Shown: piece after piece, positions 29,401 through 41,866 of the stretch
How positions within the stretch are numbered: position 1 is the first letter of the stretch
How the letters are laid out: every line of letters begins with the position of its first letter
Source of the DNA: Tetramitus jugosus
Lineage: Eukaryota; Heterolobosea; Eutetramitea; Acrasida; Vahlkampfiidae
DNA: 64,000 nt
Assembly: GCA_937625935.1 (NCBI GenBank)
Contig: OW569346.1
Coordinates: 186,001-250,000, forward strand
Direction of reading: 5' to 3'
Notes under the pieces: model-generated
Told to the model about the DNA's origin: nothing
The model's database searches: none
The model's input: only the letters and a program-made list of their open reading frames with translations
Position numbers and translations under genes: made by a program

Positions 29401-29814
29401 TCATTTGTTGCTGCGATTCAATTGCTCATTGTTGGCTGTCAAGTGCTTGGCTTCCATGTTGTACATGCTCTGCAGTAGCAATGCACTCTTAATCTCTTTA
29501 AGCTTTTTCTTTGACAACAAATTCTGAGGATCAGCTTGGTCTAAACTTGCATTCATCTCTTCTCCTCCTGTTGTTGACTTGGACAGTAGTTCAATAGAGT
29601 TTTCCTTGTCCTCTTCATTCAATCGAATTCTCTCCTGAATTCTTGTGTATCTCTCTACTTCTCTAGTAATGAGATCTGACGCGTAATCCATATTCTTCTC
29701 ACTCTCATAGTCCAATCCAGGGCCTTCCAATAACCACAGAATCTTCTCAGACGGCATTAACTCATCTAGCCGAACACTCTTTTGTGACGGTGGTGATGGT
29801 GATGACGATGACAT
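29401..29814 (-). CDS. Hypothetical helical protein
   Basis: 137 residues, single exon. Ser/Pro start, then LDELMPSEKILWLLEGPGLD, a charged helix (LITREVERYTRIQERIRLNE) and a C-terminal helix (LKEIKSALLLQSMYNMEAKH). Coding character looks real (mixed charge, no repeat runs), but I recognise no family. Its ATG is only 4 bp from an ATG of the divergent RING gene, so one of the two starts is probably further inside. Confidence 0.6.
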   Translation of the reverse strand: MSSSSPSPPSQKSVRLDELMPSEKILWLLEGPGLDYESEKNMDYASDLITREVERYTRIQERIRLNEEDKENSIELLSKSTTGGEEMNASLDQADPQNLLSKKKLKEIKSALLLQSMYNMEAKHLTANNEQLNRSNK

Positions 29815-29818
29815 TGTA

Positions 29819-32513
29819 ATGGAAATGGATCAATCCCTTCTTCAAACTTGTTGTTCCTTGTTCATCAACGGTGAGAAACGCTCTCGCTCAATATCTACGG
29901 AAAACCCAAACAGACAGATGGGCGCCAATCGAATCAAACAGCAAGAATTTTTGAACATTGACTATTTTAATAAGCACAGTAACAAAGGGATCGATTTGAA
30001 CTGTATTGGGAAAATGTCCAGAAGTGTCAGAGATTTAAAGAAGATTGTTTCTTCGAGTAGGGATGCTCCTGCTACTCTCACAAAGAAGGATCATCAGGAA
30101 CCAGCACTAATAGCAACTAACAGTAGTACATTCAATACGAACACCAACATTCAACAATATATTTCGCCCATTAGGAACGAAGCTACAATGACGCTTGATG
30201 TAAATGAAGATTCTGGTTGGGCGGGTGTCGCTGGTCCCTTCACGAACGACAAGAGAGGGCGCCGTTCTACATTGAGCAACAACCATCACAAAACAAGCAG
30301 ATTGACTCATTATGATGAGGAACAAGAACTAGTCAATGCCTTGAAAACAAAGTTGGACGAACAGAGAAAAGAATTAGATAACAGATACGAGAGTATAGCG
30401 TCCATTCAGAGAAACTTTGAAAGTTTGTCTCAATTGTATCAAACAGAAGTAGTGAAAGCAACAGAACTTGCTGAGCGATTAGAAGAGTCAGAAAAAAGAA
30501 TGAGCGAGTGGAAATTGAAATTAAGAGATAAGGAAGTGAACGATTCCCAATTCGAACTACTACAGAATCAATACAGAGAGTTGTTAGACAAGAAGTATGT
30601 GACGTCAGACGTAGTTAACTCAATCTTTTCTTGCGAATTCTCCCAAAGTTTACTCACATGATATTTGGATAGACAGTTGACAGAACAGATTCTGAACATG
30701 AAGATGAGCGAGAATGCGAAATTGAATCAGAGAGTAATAGATTTGAACGAAAATACATTGAGGTTGAAGAATGAATTGGACAGTGTCAGTGATGACTACA
30801 ACAGAATAAAGATTGAATTGGATTCGAATTTGAAACTGAATGAAAATTCGAGGTCTATTATAGCGTAAGTAGTTAATTGATGATGAGTATTCGTGGTCGT
30901 CGTGAGTGTTTACTCTTTTGTGAATGTTAGAGAGTTACAATCAGAAGTTGAATCTCAGATGAACCTAGTTACGGAGAAAGATTTTGAAGTGAGGAGACTA
31001 ACCGCAACCCTAAAGTATGTTTACTTGTATTCCATTAGGAACAATTAGTCAACGACAGTGACTAAAACTCGCGTGTTTAAACAGAGAAGTGAAACGGAAA
31101 TTAACAGAGCTTGAGGACCGATATGAAAGAGAGAAACAAGGAGCAAGTCAGTTGCAGGAGAAGAAGGAAGAACTGGAAGACAAGAATACACTGTATGCAG
31201 AGAAGATTGAGAGCCAATTGGGTACGATTGATGAACAAGGAAAGAAAATGAAGGTTCTGGAAGCAAAAATTCATAGGCGCATAGCAGACTTTTCTAAAGT
31301 GGAGTCTGAGTTGGAACAATTACGGCAACAAAAAACACTCCTAGACACTGTATTGAGGGAGAGAGATCAACAACTATGCTTGCTAGAGAAAGAAAGAGAC
31401 TCCCTTAAGAAACAATTGGAAGATTTTGAGCAAGATGATACGGAAAAGGACAAAATCCTCACCCAATATGAAGAAAGCATGATTGAGTTGCAATCAGCAC
31501 TTGTACAACAGAAACAAGAGATGAATAAACTAGAGGAAAAACTGAAGGAGGAGCAGGATCAAGTAAAATTACTGCAAGAAAAGATAGCATGGAATGTGAC
31601 CCATTTGGAGAAGGAATACAATAACTGGAGGATGTTAGAGACAGATTACAAGGATCAAATATCAAAATCGATTTCCGAAAAGGATGTCCTATCCAAGGAG
31701 TGTTCATCACTCAGTGAGTTAAATGATAGACTTCAGAATGAAATTAAGGAATTGATGGATAAGGATCAATCATCCAAGATTGAATTACTGACCAGTCAGA
31801 AAACGACTCTGGAGGGCAACTTACAACTGTACACCCAAGTGATCGAGGAATTGAAACTTAAAAATGAGAGTTATCGCGTTCAGTATGACACTGTGTTGAG
31901 AGATCGTAATTCAGTCAAGTCACAACTTGAACAGGCTCAACTAGAGCTAAACAACGACCGAAACCAATTTCAATGCGATGCAGCAAAGTGGAAGGAAGAA
32001 GCTGACCTTAAAAACCAACAAATTCTGGACCTATCGAGCAAGCAGTCAACCCTGATGGAAGAGAAGAGTCAGTTGATAAAACAATTGGAAGATTTGCGAG
32101 TAACAAACAATGAAAGAGAACAGGACAACCAAGGACTACTAAATCAATTACAACGGTTACAACAAGATCAAAAACAAAACGAGGTCCAAACAAATCTCAA
32201 CTCAACGTTGAACAAGTTGATAAAGATTGAAGAATCAGTAGAACCATCATTGGCATGCTTGAGTTGTATGAATATGTTGGATCATCCAGTGTTGTGTGTG
32301 CCTTGTGGTCATGCCTATTGTCACTCTTGCTTCTATCAGGACGTGAAGAAACAACGTCACCAGCAGGGAGAAACCATGTGCCTCGAGTGTAATGAAAAGG
32401 TAATTCACCACATTGAACATTGTGAAATGTTGGAGATTGTGATCCAGAAACACAAGTACAGGAAACAGGCACTTGAAACCATATACCAACAAGTACAACA
32501 GCTCGATGCTTAA
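29819..32513 (+). CDS. Long coiled-coil protein with C-terminal RING finger, four exons
   Basis: Exons 29819-30594, 30673-30864, 30931-31014 and 31085-32513 give 826 residues. The three introns are 66-78 bp, all phase 2, with GTATGT/GTAAGT donors. The joins restore a continuous heptad pattern (LDK-KQLTEQIL, SRSIIA-ELQSEV, TATLK-EVKRKLTEL). Residues ~165-725 are almost entirely coiled coil. The end has a C3HC4 RING (CLSCMNML, CGHAYCHSCF, CLECN), so it is probably a ubiquitin E3 that dimerises. Architecture recalls BRE1, but the RING differs in sequence. An ATG at 30014 (MSRSVRDLKK) may be the true start, as the first 65 codons look weakly coding and crowd the divergent gene. Confidence 0.82.
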
Positions 32514-32831
32514 CAAATGGTTGGATTTGTACAAGTTTAAGTGCCAAGATACCTCTCATCCCCTATTAATTGGAGAAGGAGGAACAATTGAATGGTTTCA
32601 AGTCGAAACAACAAGATGTGCAACAAGATAATTCACAGTGTGTGCTCAACTTTTTATTATTCCTTGTATATTGTGATTGACTCGTGTTCTTCTTCTTCTT
32701 CCTCTTACGTACTTTCTTTGGATCCAAACAAGACTGTATGAATACAGTGTATCCATGTGTATCCATGTGTATCCATGTTATTGTATCCATGTATCCGTCA
32801 GTGTGTGTGTCTGTGTTGTTGAGAAATGAGT
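32514..32831. other. Region between converging genes, possible extra exon
   Basis: 318 bp. On the minus strand, 32566-32741 is open and coding-like (SCLDPKKVRKRKKKKN, then Cys-rich SCCTSCCFDLKPFN, stop). It is preceded by an acceptor-like CATACAG. It could be a last exon of the minus-strand low-complexity gene if a weak GTGAAA donor near 32860 is used. Confidence 0.35.
32747..32810. repeat. Short tandem repeat, unit ATCCATGTGT
   Basis: Three near-perfect copies of a 10-bp unit, followed by degenerate copies and a GT run. Confidence 0.7.
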
Positions 32832-34370
32832 TCAACGACGCGAGTGCAATGGCTTTTTCACTCGATTCTGAGTGGAGGAGTGTTGTGGCTTTCGAATCAC
32901 CATTTGACTCTTGTCCAGTTCTCTACCACTTCTTTGTTGATAAGGTGGCTTGTTGTTGTTATTATGGTCATTGACACCTGGTATAATCAGTGGTGGTTCT
33001 TTTTGTTGTTGTTGATGACTGTTATTGTTGTTGTTGTTGCTTCTTCTATTGTTACTTGTTCTTCTTGTCACTTGTCCACCAGTTCTAGTTTCTCTGCTGC
33101 TGCTGCTGCTTCTTCTATTTCTTGTATCATGTGAGTGAGAATCATCGGCACTGCTATAGCCACTATTGTCCTCTGCTTCAGAATCAATCCATTCATCACT
33201 CTCAGAATCATCATTATTATTATTGTATTGCTTCTTCTTCTTCTGGTTGTTGTTGTTGTTGTTGTTGTTTCTTCTACTACTAGTACTACTAGTACTATTG
33301 TGATGATGATGATGATTGGTAGTAGTAGTAGTAGCAGCATTGTGATGAGAGAATGATGGATGATGAATCATGTACTGTTGTTGGTCATATTGTTGATTTG
33401 GTGTGATTGTTGTTGTTGGATGAACATAGGGATAAAAAGCAGCAGCAGATGGATCCATGATGCGTTGTTGTTGTTGTTGTGGATGATAATAGACTGGTAG
33501 TGCAGCAGTTGAAAAGTGTTGTGGCACATGATGATGATGATGAGATGGCATGATGAATGATGATGCATTGGATGATGGAGGTGGTAGTGTTGTTGTTGTT
33601 GTTGTTGTTGTTGGTACTGATACAATAAATTGATGAGGAGCAAGTGTTGATGATGATGGTACTTGTTGATGATGTTTGATACTCTTGTGTTGTTTAGCAG
33701 CAGAAACAGTAGTTGTCTTGTGAGGCTTTGATATCTTGTTGTTGTTGTGACTATTCTTGTGAACAAGTGTAGTACTACTACTACTACTGCTCAATTTGGA
33801 TAATTTGGATAATTTGGATAATTTGGTTGTTGTTGTTGATGATGATGCAGCAACATTGTTGACAATTGAAATCTTCAAGTCAGTGTTCATCTTGTTCTTC
33901 TTTTGAGAGACAAGTGATGATGATCTCGGTTGTGGTTGTGATTGATGATTCAATCGACGAGTAGTCGTCACAACTGCAGCAGTAGTCGTCTTTTCAAACT
34001 TTTTCTACATTGTATTATAATGATAGATGACAATGATAATAATGAAAATGATGATAATAATGATAGATGATGATGAAAATGATAAAGAGTGAGTGGATGG
34101 TACAATCAAATGATGATGTCATGTATGATACAAACATACCTTGTTGACATGTTGTTGTTGTTTGTTGTTTGATGATGAATCCTTTGTAAACTTGTTCTTT
34201 GATTCCTTTTCGTCACTCTTCTTCTTTTCAACCACCACCTTTTTATGTTGTTGTTGATGATGATGAGGATGAGTAGAGACTGCTGATGATGATGATGATG
34301 CAATCTTTGGCGACGGTTTAGATGGTAGAGCAGATGCTAATTCATCCAAAATGTTTGATGTGATCGACAT
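32832..34370 (-). CDS. Low-complexity disordered protein, two exons, unknown
   Basis: Exon 1 is 34140-34370, the intron 34005-34139 (135 bp, GTATGT...ATGTAG, phase 0, GATGAT/AATGAT repeats) and exon 2 32832-34004, giving 467 residues. It starts MSITSNILDELASALPSKPS. The body is Asn-, His-, Ser-, Thr- and Gln-rich with Lys-rich blocks. It includes a 3x KLS repeat, an acidic patch (DDSESDEWIDSEAEDNSG), an RS-like region (RNRRSSSSSRETRTGG) and a basic end (MVIRKPQHSSTQNRVKK). Such composition suits an RNA- or nuclear-associated disordered protein, but no domain is seen. The C-terminus is uncertain because of the possible further exon at 32566-32741. Confidence 0.55.
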
Positions 34371-34584
34371 GATAAATAAGATGTGATAACGATTGTTCTT
34401 TGTTGTTTTATGATGATTTGTGGGCAAACTGCAGTTTGATTTTTTATTCAGCTGCCGAAATCAAAAAATCATTCTTTGTCGCTGTTTCCTGTTGCTTTCG
34501 CCGTTTTTCAACAGCCGTTGAAAGTGAATTTACGATGAAAGTGGTCTAGTTTTTTTATTTGATATGAATTCACAGTGAGCAGAC

Positions 34585-37500
34585 TTATGAGAGAAGGAAT
34601 GAGTTTTGGCCGTGCTCGATAGCCTTCATCAATTGTGTCTTCAGTACATGTTCGCTAGAGTAGTTGGGAAGTTTGATGAAATTGGCGCAGGTCATGACAG
34701 AAGGCAAGAACATGTCAGGTGATAGACTGGGAGCATCGGATGGCACCGGCTTGAGAACAATGGTCATCTTTGGACTGAGTGCCTTGAGACCCCCACTGGG
34801 CAGCTTGACACAACCAGTGACAAACTTTAGGAACAGTCTCTGCTCTGTGCTGTTCATCTGACTCAGAACAGAGAAGAAATATTGAACTGCTCTGCTTGAA
34901 TTGGTGTATCCGTGATCGCAGTGTGTATTCTCCATCAGGTATTGTACAGTCCATTGTTCTTCACAGCCACAAATCATATCATCCAACTCTGCGAATGAGA
35001 AATAGTTGAGCATGGTGAGACTGGAGAGAGAAATGACTTCGGAGAAGCCCTTCCTGAATGCTTCGGCCTGGTTTGATATGCCCCTTCTGAGTAGGTGTTC
35101 AATAATCAATTCAATATACTCCTCCAGATTCCAAATCGTGACATCAATCTCACTGCCACCAGGCTTCAGTTCAATGTGAGGATAACCTGGCAGCACAAAC
35201 ACCTGGTATAACATATCGATAGTTGTCTTTCCATCGTTACCTAGTGTCAGCGACTCAACAGCTTTCTTCTGCTTATTCTTGTCACTAGTGGATGAACTCT
35301 CAATCTTGTGCTTTTCTTGGACGAGTGCTCTCATGGACTCTAGCTGTTTGTAAAGGATTGGATCAATGAGTTTCAAGTCATGGTATTGAAGTTTGTGACC
35401 CTGGATCGCCTTGTACAGTGCATTGGAGAATGGAAGATCGACAATGCGGTCGTCATACAGTGCTCTTGCCACGAAGCGTCCCAGGAATCTGAAGATGCGG
35501 CGTGCTTTGGACACTGCGACAACATCGTCGGAATCAATGGGTTTTGGGAACAGTCCACAAGATGACTTGACAGTTCTATTGTGGTAGGAGTCTTCATTCT
35601 GCTTGTCATTAGAATCATCTTCGGCCGTGTATTCGTCCTTCCAAATGTTGAGCTTTGCCTTCTGCAACTCCGCAGAGACCAATGTATAAAATTCGAGTGT
35701 TGGTCCAAGTCCCGTGCCCTCTTCATTCTCATACTCAAACTCCAGCACAGCTTTTGTTACACCATGCTTCTCAATCACCTTGAAGGCCGATTGAAGGAAA
35801 TTAGGTTCTCTAGCCAACTTAATCTTTTGTTTCTCCATTCGGACCATGTTGCTGTTGCGTTTCACGTTGTGATTGTTTTCGTTCCTGAGTTGTCTCTCCT
35901 GGATTCTCTTAATTGCTCTCGCGATTCCAAAGTTCAAGTGGAAGTACAACTTTCTGGTGTCATAGGAAAACAGGAATCCACAATGAGAGATCAACTGTGT
36001 GACCCATGACGGCATGCACTTTGTAAACAGAATATAAGGATCCTGTAGCTGTCGGATGAGCTTCGATTGCAACTTGGCGTTGATAAACTCTCGTTTCATA
36101 ATGAGTCTGTTTCTCTTCTCCTCTCCAATCTTTTCAATATGTGGCAATATGTCTGTATTAACGTTAAGTAGGTTGATCAGACGGAGGAGATTGAGACAAG
36201 AGACAGCATCCTCATCCACACCACCCACGCTATTCAATGTGAGTACAGATGCAAAGTCTCGGTCCAGAGCGATATTCAGTCTATTGACTGCATCGAGCTT
36301 CTCGAGTGATTCCTTTGCGGTCTGAGATTCATTGAGCGAGTCAATGGTGGCATACTTGATTATACCTGATTGAGAAATACTTCTTCTCTTCTCAGAGAGG
36401 ACTCTCTTTTGTTGTTGTGACTTTCTGTCTCTCTTGGAAGAGACTGCGACTTGCCAATCCTCCTCGTCTTCAGGTTCGTTGTTCTCCTGTTGGACAAATG
36501 GTGATGAAGATGATGGCAATGAGGTCCTCAGTGATGATGCAAGTACCTCTTCATACTCCATCGAGTGAGTAGAATCCCACAACCTCATAGTAGCAGGATG
36601 CTGCAATGTCTTTCCTGGTTTACGAGTGTGACTGTACAGGGCTTGGAAGACTGATTCCAGCGGATTCAACAATTTTCCATTCATATACAATTGGAATGCG
36701 ATTGGTCCCTGTTGCTGGTCCTTGTCTTTCTCATCAATATCACTTTGTTCATCCAAAAACTTGTACCTGTTGTCGGCCTGTGAGGATGAGGAAGAGGAGG
36801 TGGATGGACTACTGGTGGACTTCTTGCTCTCAGTGATATCGACTGTGTTGGTCAAGCGCGAACCATTGAAATCTTCTTCCTCTTCCTCTTCAACTTCGAA
36901 GTAGGATGTGGCAGAGGTTGATACGTTGACATTCTCGTGTGGTGTTTTGACTTCTTCTTCGTCATCTTCCTCTTCGTCTTCATCTACATCGTCATCGTCC
37001 TCAAGTCCCTCTTCGTCTTCTACTTCCTGCTTCTCACTCTCTTCCTGTTCTCGCTTCTGTTTCTTTTGTGGACTGTCTTCGGATGACTCATCCTTCTGCT
37101 TTGATGAACGGCTTTGGAGAAACTGTAGCACAGTGCTCAATTCTGCCAATGGAGAAATCATGACTTCAAACACAACAGCCTTCTTTTTCGAATCCGTTGG
37201 GCCACGTTTGGTGATTCTTAGTTTCATTGGCTTGGACAGTGCATGAACCGTGTGAGCCACACTCTGCAGCAATCCATGATGTTCGTTTACAATCAGACCA
37301 AAGTTTTCTACCGATGTGAGACAGTCTTGCACCTTGCGCACCAGTTCAATCAAATAGGTGTGTGGTGGTTGGAGATCACTGGCCATTCGAAGACTCGTTC
37401 TCCTCAGACTTAATGGGGAGAATCCAGGCGATCTAGTCAAGGAATCCGATCGATTCACTCTGTATGGTGATTGGTGCAACTGTTGTGATGCTCCTCCGAC

Positions 37501-40500
37501 TGTTGTTGGTTGTGCTGGATCTTCAATTCTCTGATCAAACACCTTACAGAATGTACAGATGCGTCTGAAACGCTGCACATGAACACTATTGACGTCATCG
37601 TCATGACCAATTTCCGTTGAAAGTTTGGTCAAGTAGTTGTTGAGAGCGCTGATAATACCACTGGAGAAGACTTCAAAATTGGAGACGCCTTCGATCAACA
37701 TGGATCGAATGCTCTTCAAACATTCAAGCTCTTCTGACTCACTCGGATCATCGACAAAGGATTTCAATTCGGATGCGAGGTCACTGAGCTTCGAAACAAC
37801 AACACTGTTGAACTTGCTGGAATCGGCAAAGTACTTTTGTTGAAACAGTTGCGCTACGGCAACCACATAGGACAAGAGTTCCAAGCTGGTCATTGTCGAA
37901 TGATCACATTTCTGTGAGGAGAGAGAAGAGGATACAGGTGGATCAGGTGCATGAACCTTTGGTGGGACAAAATGTACCTTGTCAACTGTCGTTGCTTGCT
38001 TGCTCTCTTGCTCTTCATTATCATCGTCTGTCATTTGACTACCGGCATTAGAGTTCTTTTCTGCTTCTTCTTGCTCTGCCTTCTCCTTCTTTGCGCGATC
38101 TAGTTTCTCCTGCTGTTCCTTTTGCGTTTTCTCTGCCTTTTGGTACTCCCTCAACACCTTGGTTTTCATCATGTCGAGCATGAGACTCACCTTCTTGTCG
38201 TTCACTTCGCAACCACTCAATTTTCGAATCTGGTACAGCACGCCTTCTCTCACCAAATATTCACTAAAGATATCGGGCAACTTGCTCATCAGAATCTCTG
38301 CAAATTGAATCGCAGTGGCCACCTGGATCAATCGAGGTGATGCGAGAACGCTGCTGATAAATGTACTGATGGGAATCGTTAGCAACATTGTTTTGAGCAT
38401 GTCAGGCGTAGAAAAGTACAGAACGGTACCAATCACAGTGAGACACCGATTGGCCACGTGCTCCACATGAGTCGAACTGAACATGTCAATCAACAAGGGA
38501 ATCATGCATTGACCAAAATTGATCAATAAATCAGGATTCTTCTCAAACAGAGACTTCTTTTGTTCGAATTGAGTTCGCTCTTCTGATGATGAAGAGGACG
38601 AGGAGGATGCAAGTTGTTGTTGTTGTGTAGATGCCATACGTCTCAGTTGCGACAAGAGTGCGTGGGGTGAAGAGGATGGTGCTGGTGGTTGAGTGGAAGC
38701 TGAGGATGATGGTGATGACAATTGCTTCACACTGTCCCATTCAAGGTATTGAACCGGAGTAGCCATTGTCTGCAACAACATTTTGCGACTCTGAGGAGAC
38801 AACTCGGTCACGAAATTGATGTCATCAGTGTGGTGTGCATTCTTGTTGTCCAGTGACCGATCAGGCAACAATTCCAACAGTAATTGTAAAATTTCACCCA
38901 AGTGTTCCTTGATGACCCTAGAGCTATAACTATTGTTTGTTGATAATTTTGCAGTGGAACCACCACTGTTGTTACTGTTACTACTATTTTGTGTCAAGTC
39001 TACTCCGCTTGCCGAGTTCTCCATATCTGCATCACCATCATCGACATCGTCCTGTACAGCTGCATTTGACTCGTGATCCTCTCTACCGTGCTCCAACAAT
39101 GTACTCAACATGATGGCAATGCCTCGTTCGTGAAGCATTTGACACACAGAAAATGAACCGTGGGACACAATGGTGAAAAAATTAATGACACTGCTCAGTG
39201 TTGCTCGACTCACCGCACTCTTGTTGACAGCTGTATTGTGGGAAGCATTATTGCCGTCATCACCATCCAGAGACAAAATGTTGTAAAACTGGTCCAATAT
39301 CTGTCCATTGCTCACCTGGATCAAATACTGCAATTTTTCATCATTATGTGCCAGTGCACATGCAATGCGATAAAAGCACTTGCAACCACACTCGACAATC
39401 TTTGAATCACTCGAATGAAGAAACTGGATGAGATTGGGTATGGCATCCTTGACTGCACTCTCAAACAAGTCCTCGCTGGTAATTCTCCGGCATAGCTGAG
39501 ACGCAACCAAGGCAATTTTTCTCTGAATGTCCAGACTGAAAAAGTCGATAAACATGAGAACGGCCATCAAAACACCACTCTTGAGCAACGGTGTGCTGAG
39601 AGCAGCAGAGATGGGTGAATCGAAATCATTCATGTAGGACAATAGTCTACTGCTGCCATGATGGTGATGATGATGACGATGTTGTTGTTGTTGTTGTTGT
39701 TGGAGGTGGAGGTGGTGATGAATGGCGGCACTTGAGGTGCGATTCATTTGACCACTGCTCGATGAGACAGTCACACCCACGTTTTGACAAATCATGACGT
39801 ACAGGCATTGGATGCACTGCTCTGCCAAATCAATATATTCAATATTCAACAATTTTTCAATAAAGACAGCAATGGCACCATCACGAATGAGAAAGTGACT
39901 AGTTGCTGGCATGGCATCAATCATGTTGGTCAATGCTCTTGCAGATACAACTGTGTATGTGTGTGTGTGGAGGTGTGGAGAGAATAGTATCAGATGTTTG
40001 TCAGTATACATGTGCCATAAAAACAAAATACAATGACGGAAAAAAATACAAAAAAAAATACAAAAAAAAAGAATACATACGTGCGAGATCATAATTCTCA
40101 TCAGATTGCAACAATCGAACCAAGTGAGGCACAAATTCTCCAATTCTACTCACTTGACTCAAACTCTGTTCATTGCTCATGGACAGGAAATGACACAACT
40201 CGCTCACAGCATCATAATTCTCTCCCATTCCTGCATCTTCTGACAATTGAGTCAACAGTTGATTGACTTTTTCATTGGAGAGTCGAAGGGCACCTCCTCC
40301 ACTAATGATTCCACCAAATAAATCACCACCACCACCACCACTACTGGATGATTCACTATCACCACTGTTGCTACTACTGCTTGCCAATGATTGAATAATT
40401 CTTTCAAAGAGATTGGTGTTATTGTTGTTGGTATTCATGTCTTCGTCTTCGTCTTCTTCTTCTTCGTTATTGTTGTTGGAGGATGAAGTAGTTTGATTTT

Positions 40501-41383
40501 TTTGATACTTTTTTCTCTTCTTTCTTGCGTTGTTGCTGTTGGAATGAGTATCTTGTTCTTCTTCTTGTTCTTGTTGTTGATTGTTAAGTTTTTGACGTTT
40601 TCTGTATTCAGTATCAATCCCAAGATCAACCAATCACAAAAAGCAAAAATGTGTTTTTTGATTTGTTGTTGTGTTGTTGTTTTTTTGAGGTTCACAAGTT
40701 CCAAGAAAAAATGTTTTTTTTGCATTGGCGCAAAACAAAGGGTGAGTAAGCCGGAGAAATATGAGTTTAGCTTAAAAAAATGACGGTTCCAGGTTCAAAT
40801 AATAAGACCTGAATGGAGACAAATGATGATCGTCATACCTGTTGCGATTTCTCTTCTTCTTCTTCTTCTTATGTGAATCTTCTGAAAATGATATGGCACC
40901 TGTGCTGCTACTACTACTACTACTGCTGCTTGAATCCATTGTTGTTGGCTGTGCATTGTTGGAGACATCATCTTCGCTCTCTTCTTCTTCATTTGCATGG
41001 TGTACTTGTTGTTTGCGATTGAAAGCTTTTGATCTCTTTCTCTTCTTAGTAGTACCACTACTACTACTGCTATTAATGTTGTTATTGCTGTTACTATTAT
41101 TATTATTATTATTGTTGGTGGGTGATGGTGTTCTTGATGTTGTTGTTGTTGTGGATGAGGAAGATGAAGCAACAGTGTTATTGTTGTTATTGTTGTTGTT
41201 ACTATGATGATTCGTTCTCTTATTCTTCTGCTTCCTAGCCTTGTTTTGTGGTTGTGGATCAACGTTACTGCTATTCGTGTTGTTCATGGACGCATTGCTG
41301 CTGTTGTTGATGTTGCTTCTGTTGTCAACTTCATTGTTGTCATGATCAGTCAGAGATTGATGCTTGTTTTTCTTGTGTGCCAT
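34585..41383 (-). CDS. HECT ubiquitin ligase, UFD4/TRIP12/UPL3-like, three exons
   Basis: Exons in transcript order are 40839-41383, 40081-40601 and 34585-39950, giving 2143 residues. Introns are 237 bp (GTATGA) and 130 bp (GTATGT). The second join gives ENYDLA-LVSARALTNMIDAMP, which aligns gap-free with the armadillo region of TRIP12. N-terminal ~330 residues are disordered and basic with KKRKRSK-type nuclear signals. ARM-like repeats follow (~340-850), then acidic and Ser-rich linkers, then the C-terminal HECT domain from ~1740 (LEFEYENEEGTGLGPTLEFY). Catalytic Cys2110 lies in LPSVMTCANFIKLPNYSS. The family extends ubiquitin chains on fusion-type and N-degron substrates. No WWE domain was recognised, so it is closer to UFD4/UPL3 than to animal TRIP12. 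Confidence 0.92.
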
Positions 41384-41866
41384 CGGTTTGATAATATTGG
41401 TGATGATTCGCTCTCTCGATTCACTTGCTTGTTATTTGTTCTCGTAAAAACTTGAAGGGCAGCTTTTGAGTGTTGTTATTGTTGTTACAAATACGCTGTT
41501 ATGGTGTTGTTGTTGTTGTTGTGGTTTATCAGGTTCTCTCTCCTATTTACAGAATAATAAAAATGGTGATGTCTTTGTTGTGATTGTGTTTTTTTGTTTG
41601 AATGTCTCTTGGAGAAGAGTTTCAAGTTTCTGTGTGCACAAGAGTCAGAGATGTGCAGCTTTTTTTTTAGTTAAATTGGGACGTAAACAAAGCAAGCATG
41701 CACTTTGTTTTTGGCGTGTATTCCATGGCAGAGCGGAGATTAAAAGTCTGTAAATTTTTGGAAGTTGGGCCATACTGGCTGAGAAGAGAGAAAATTTCAC
41801 ACGCCACGGATACGGATGGAAAAAACTCAATCAGAATAACGTGATCAAGATTCCGTAGGCCCGAAC
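41384..41866. other. Divergent promoter region, HECT ligase and DHODH genes
   Basis: 483 bp, GTT-rich near the ligase start. A plus-strand frame at 41466-41753 is Cys- and Val-rich from a GTT/TGT repeat and was not accepted. No RNA gene seen. Confidence 0.5.

Noticed and set aside
41466-41753. Plus-strand 95-codon frame upstream of DHODH
   Set aside because: Its composition comes from GTT/TGT repeats in a divergent promoter region, and no domain is visible.
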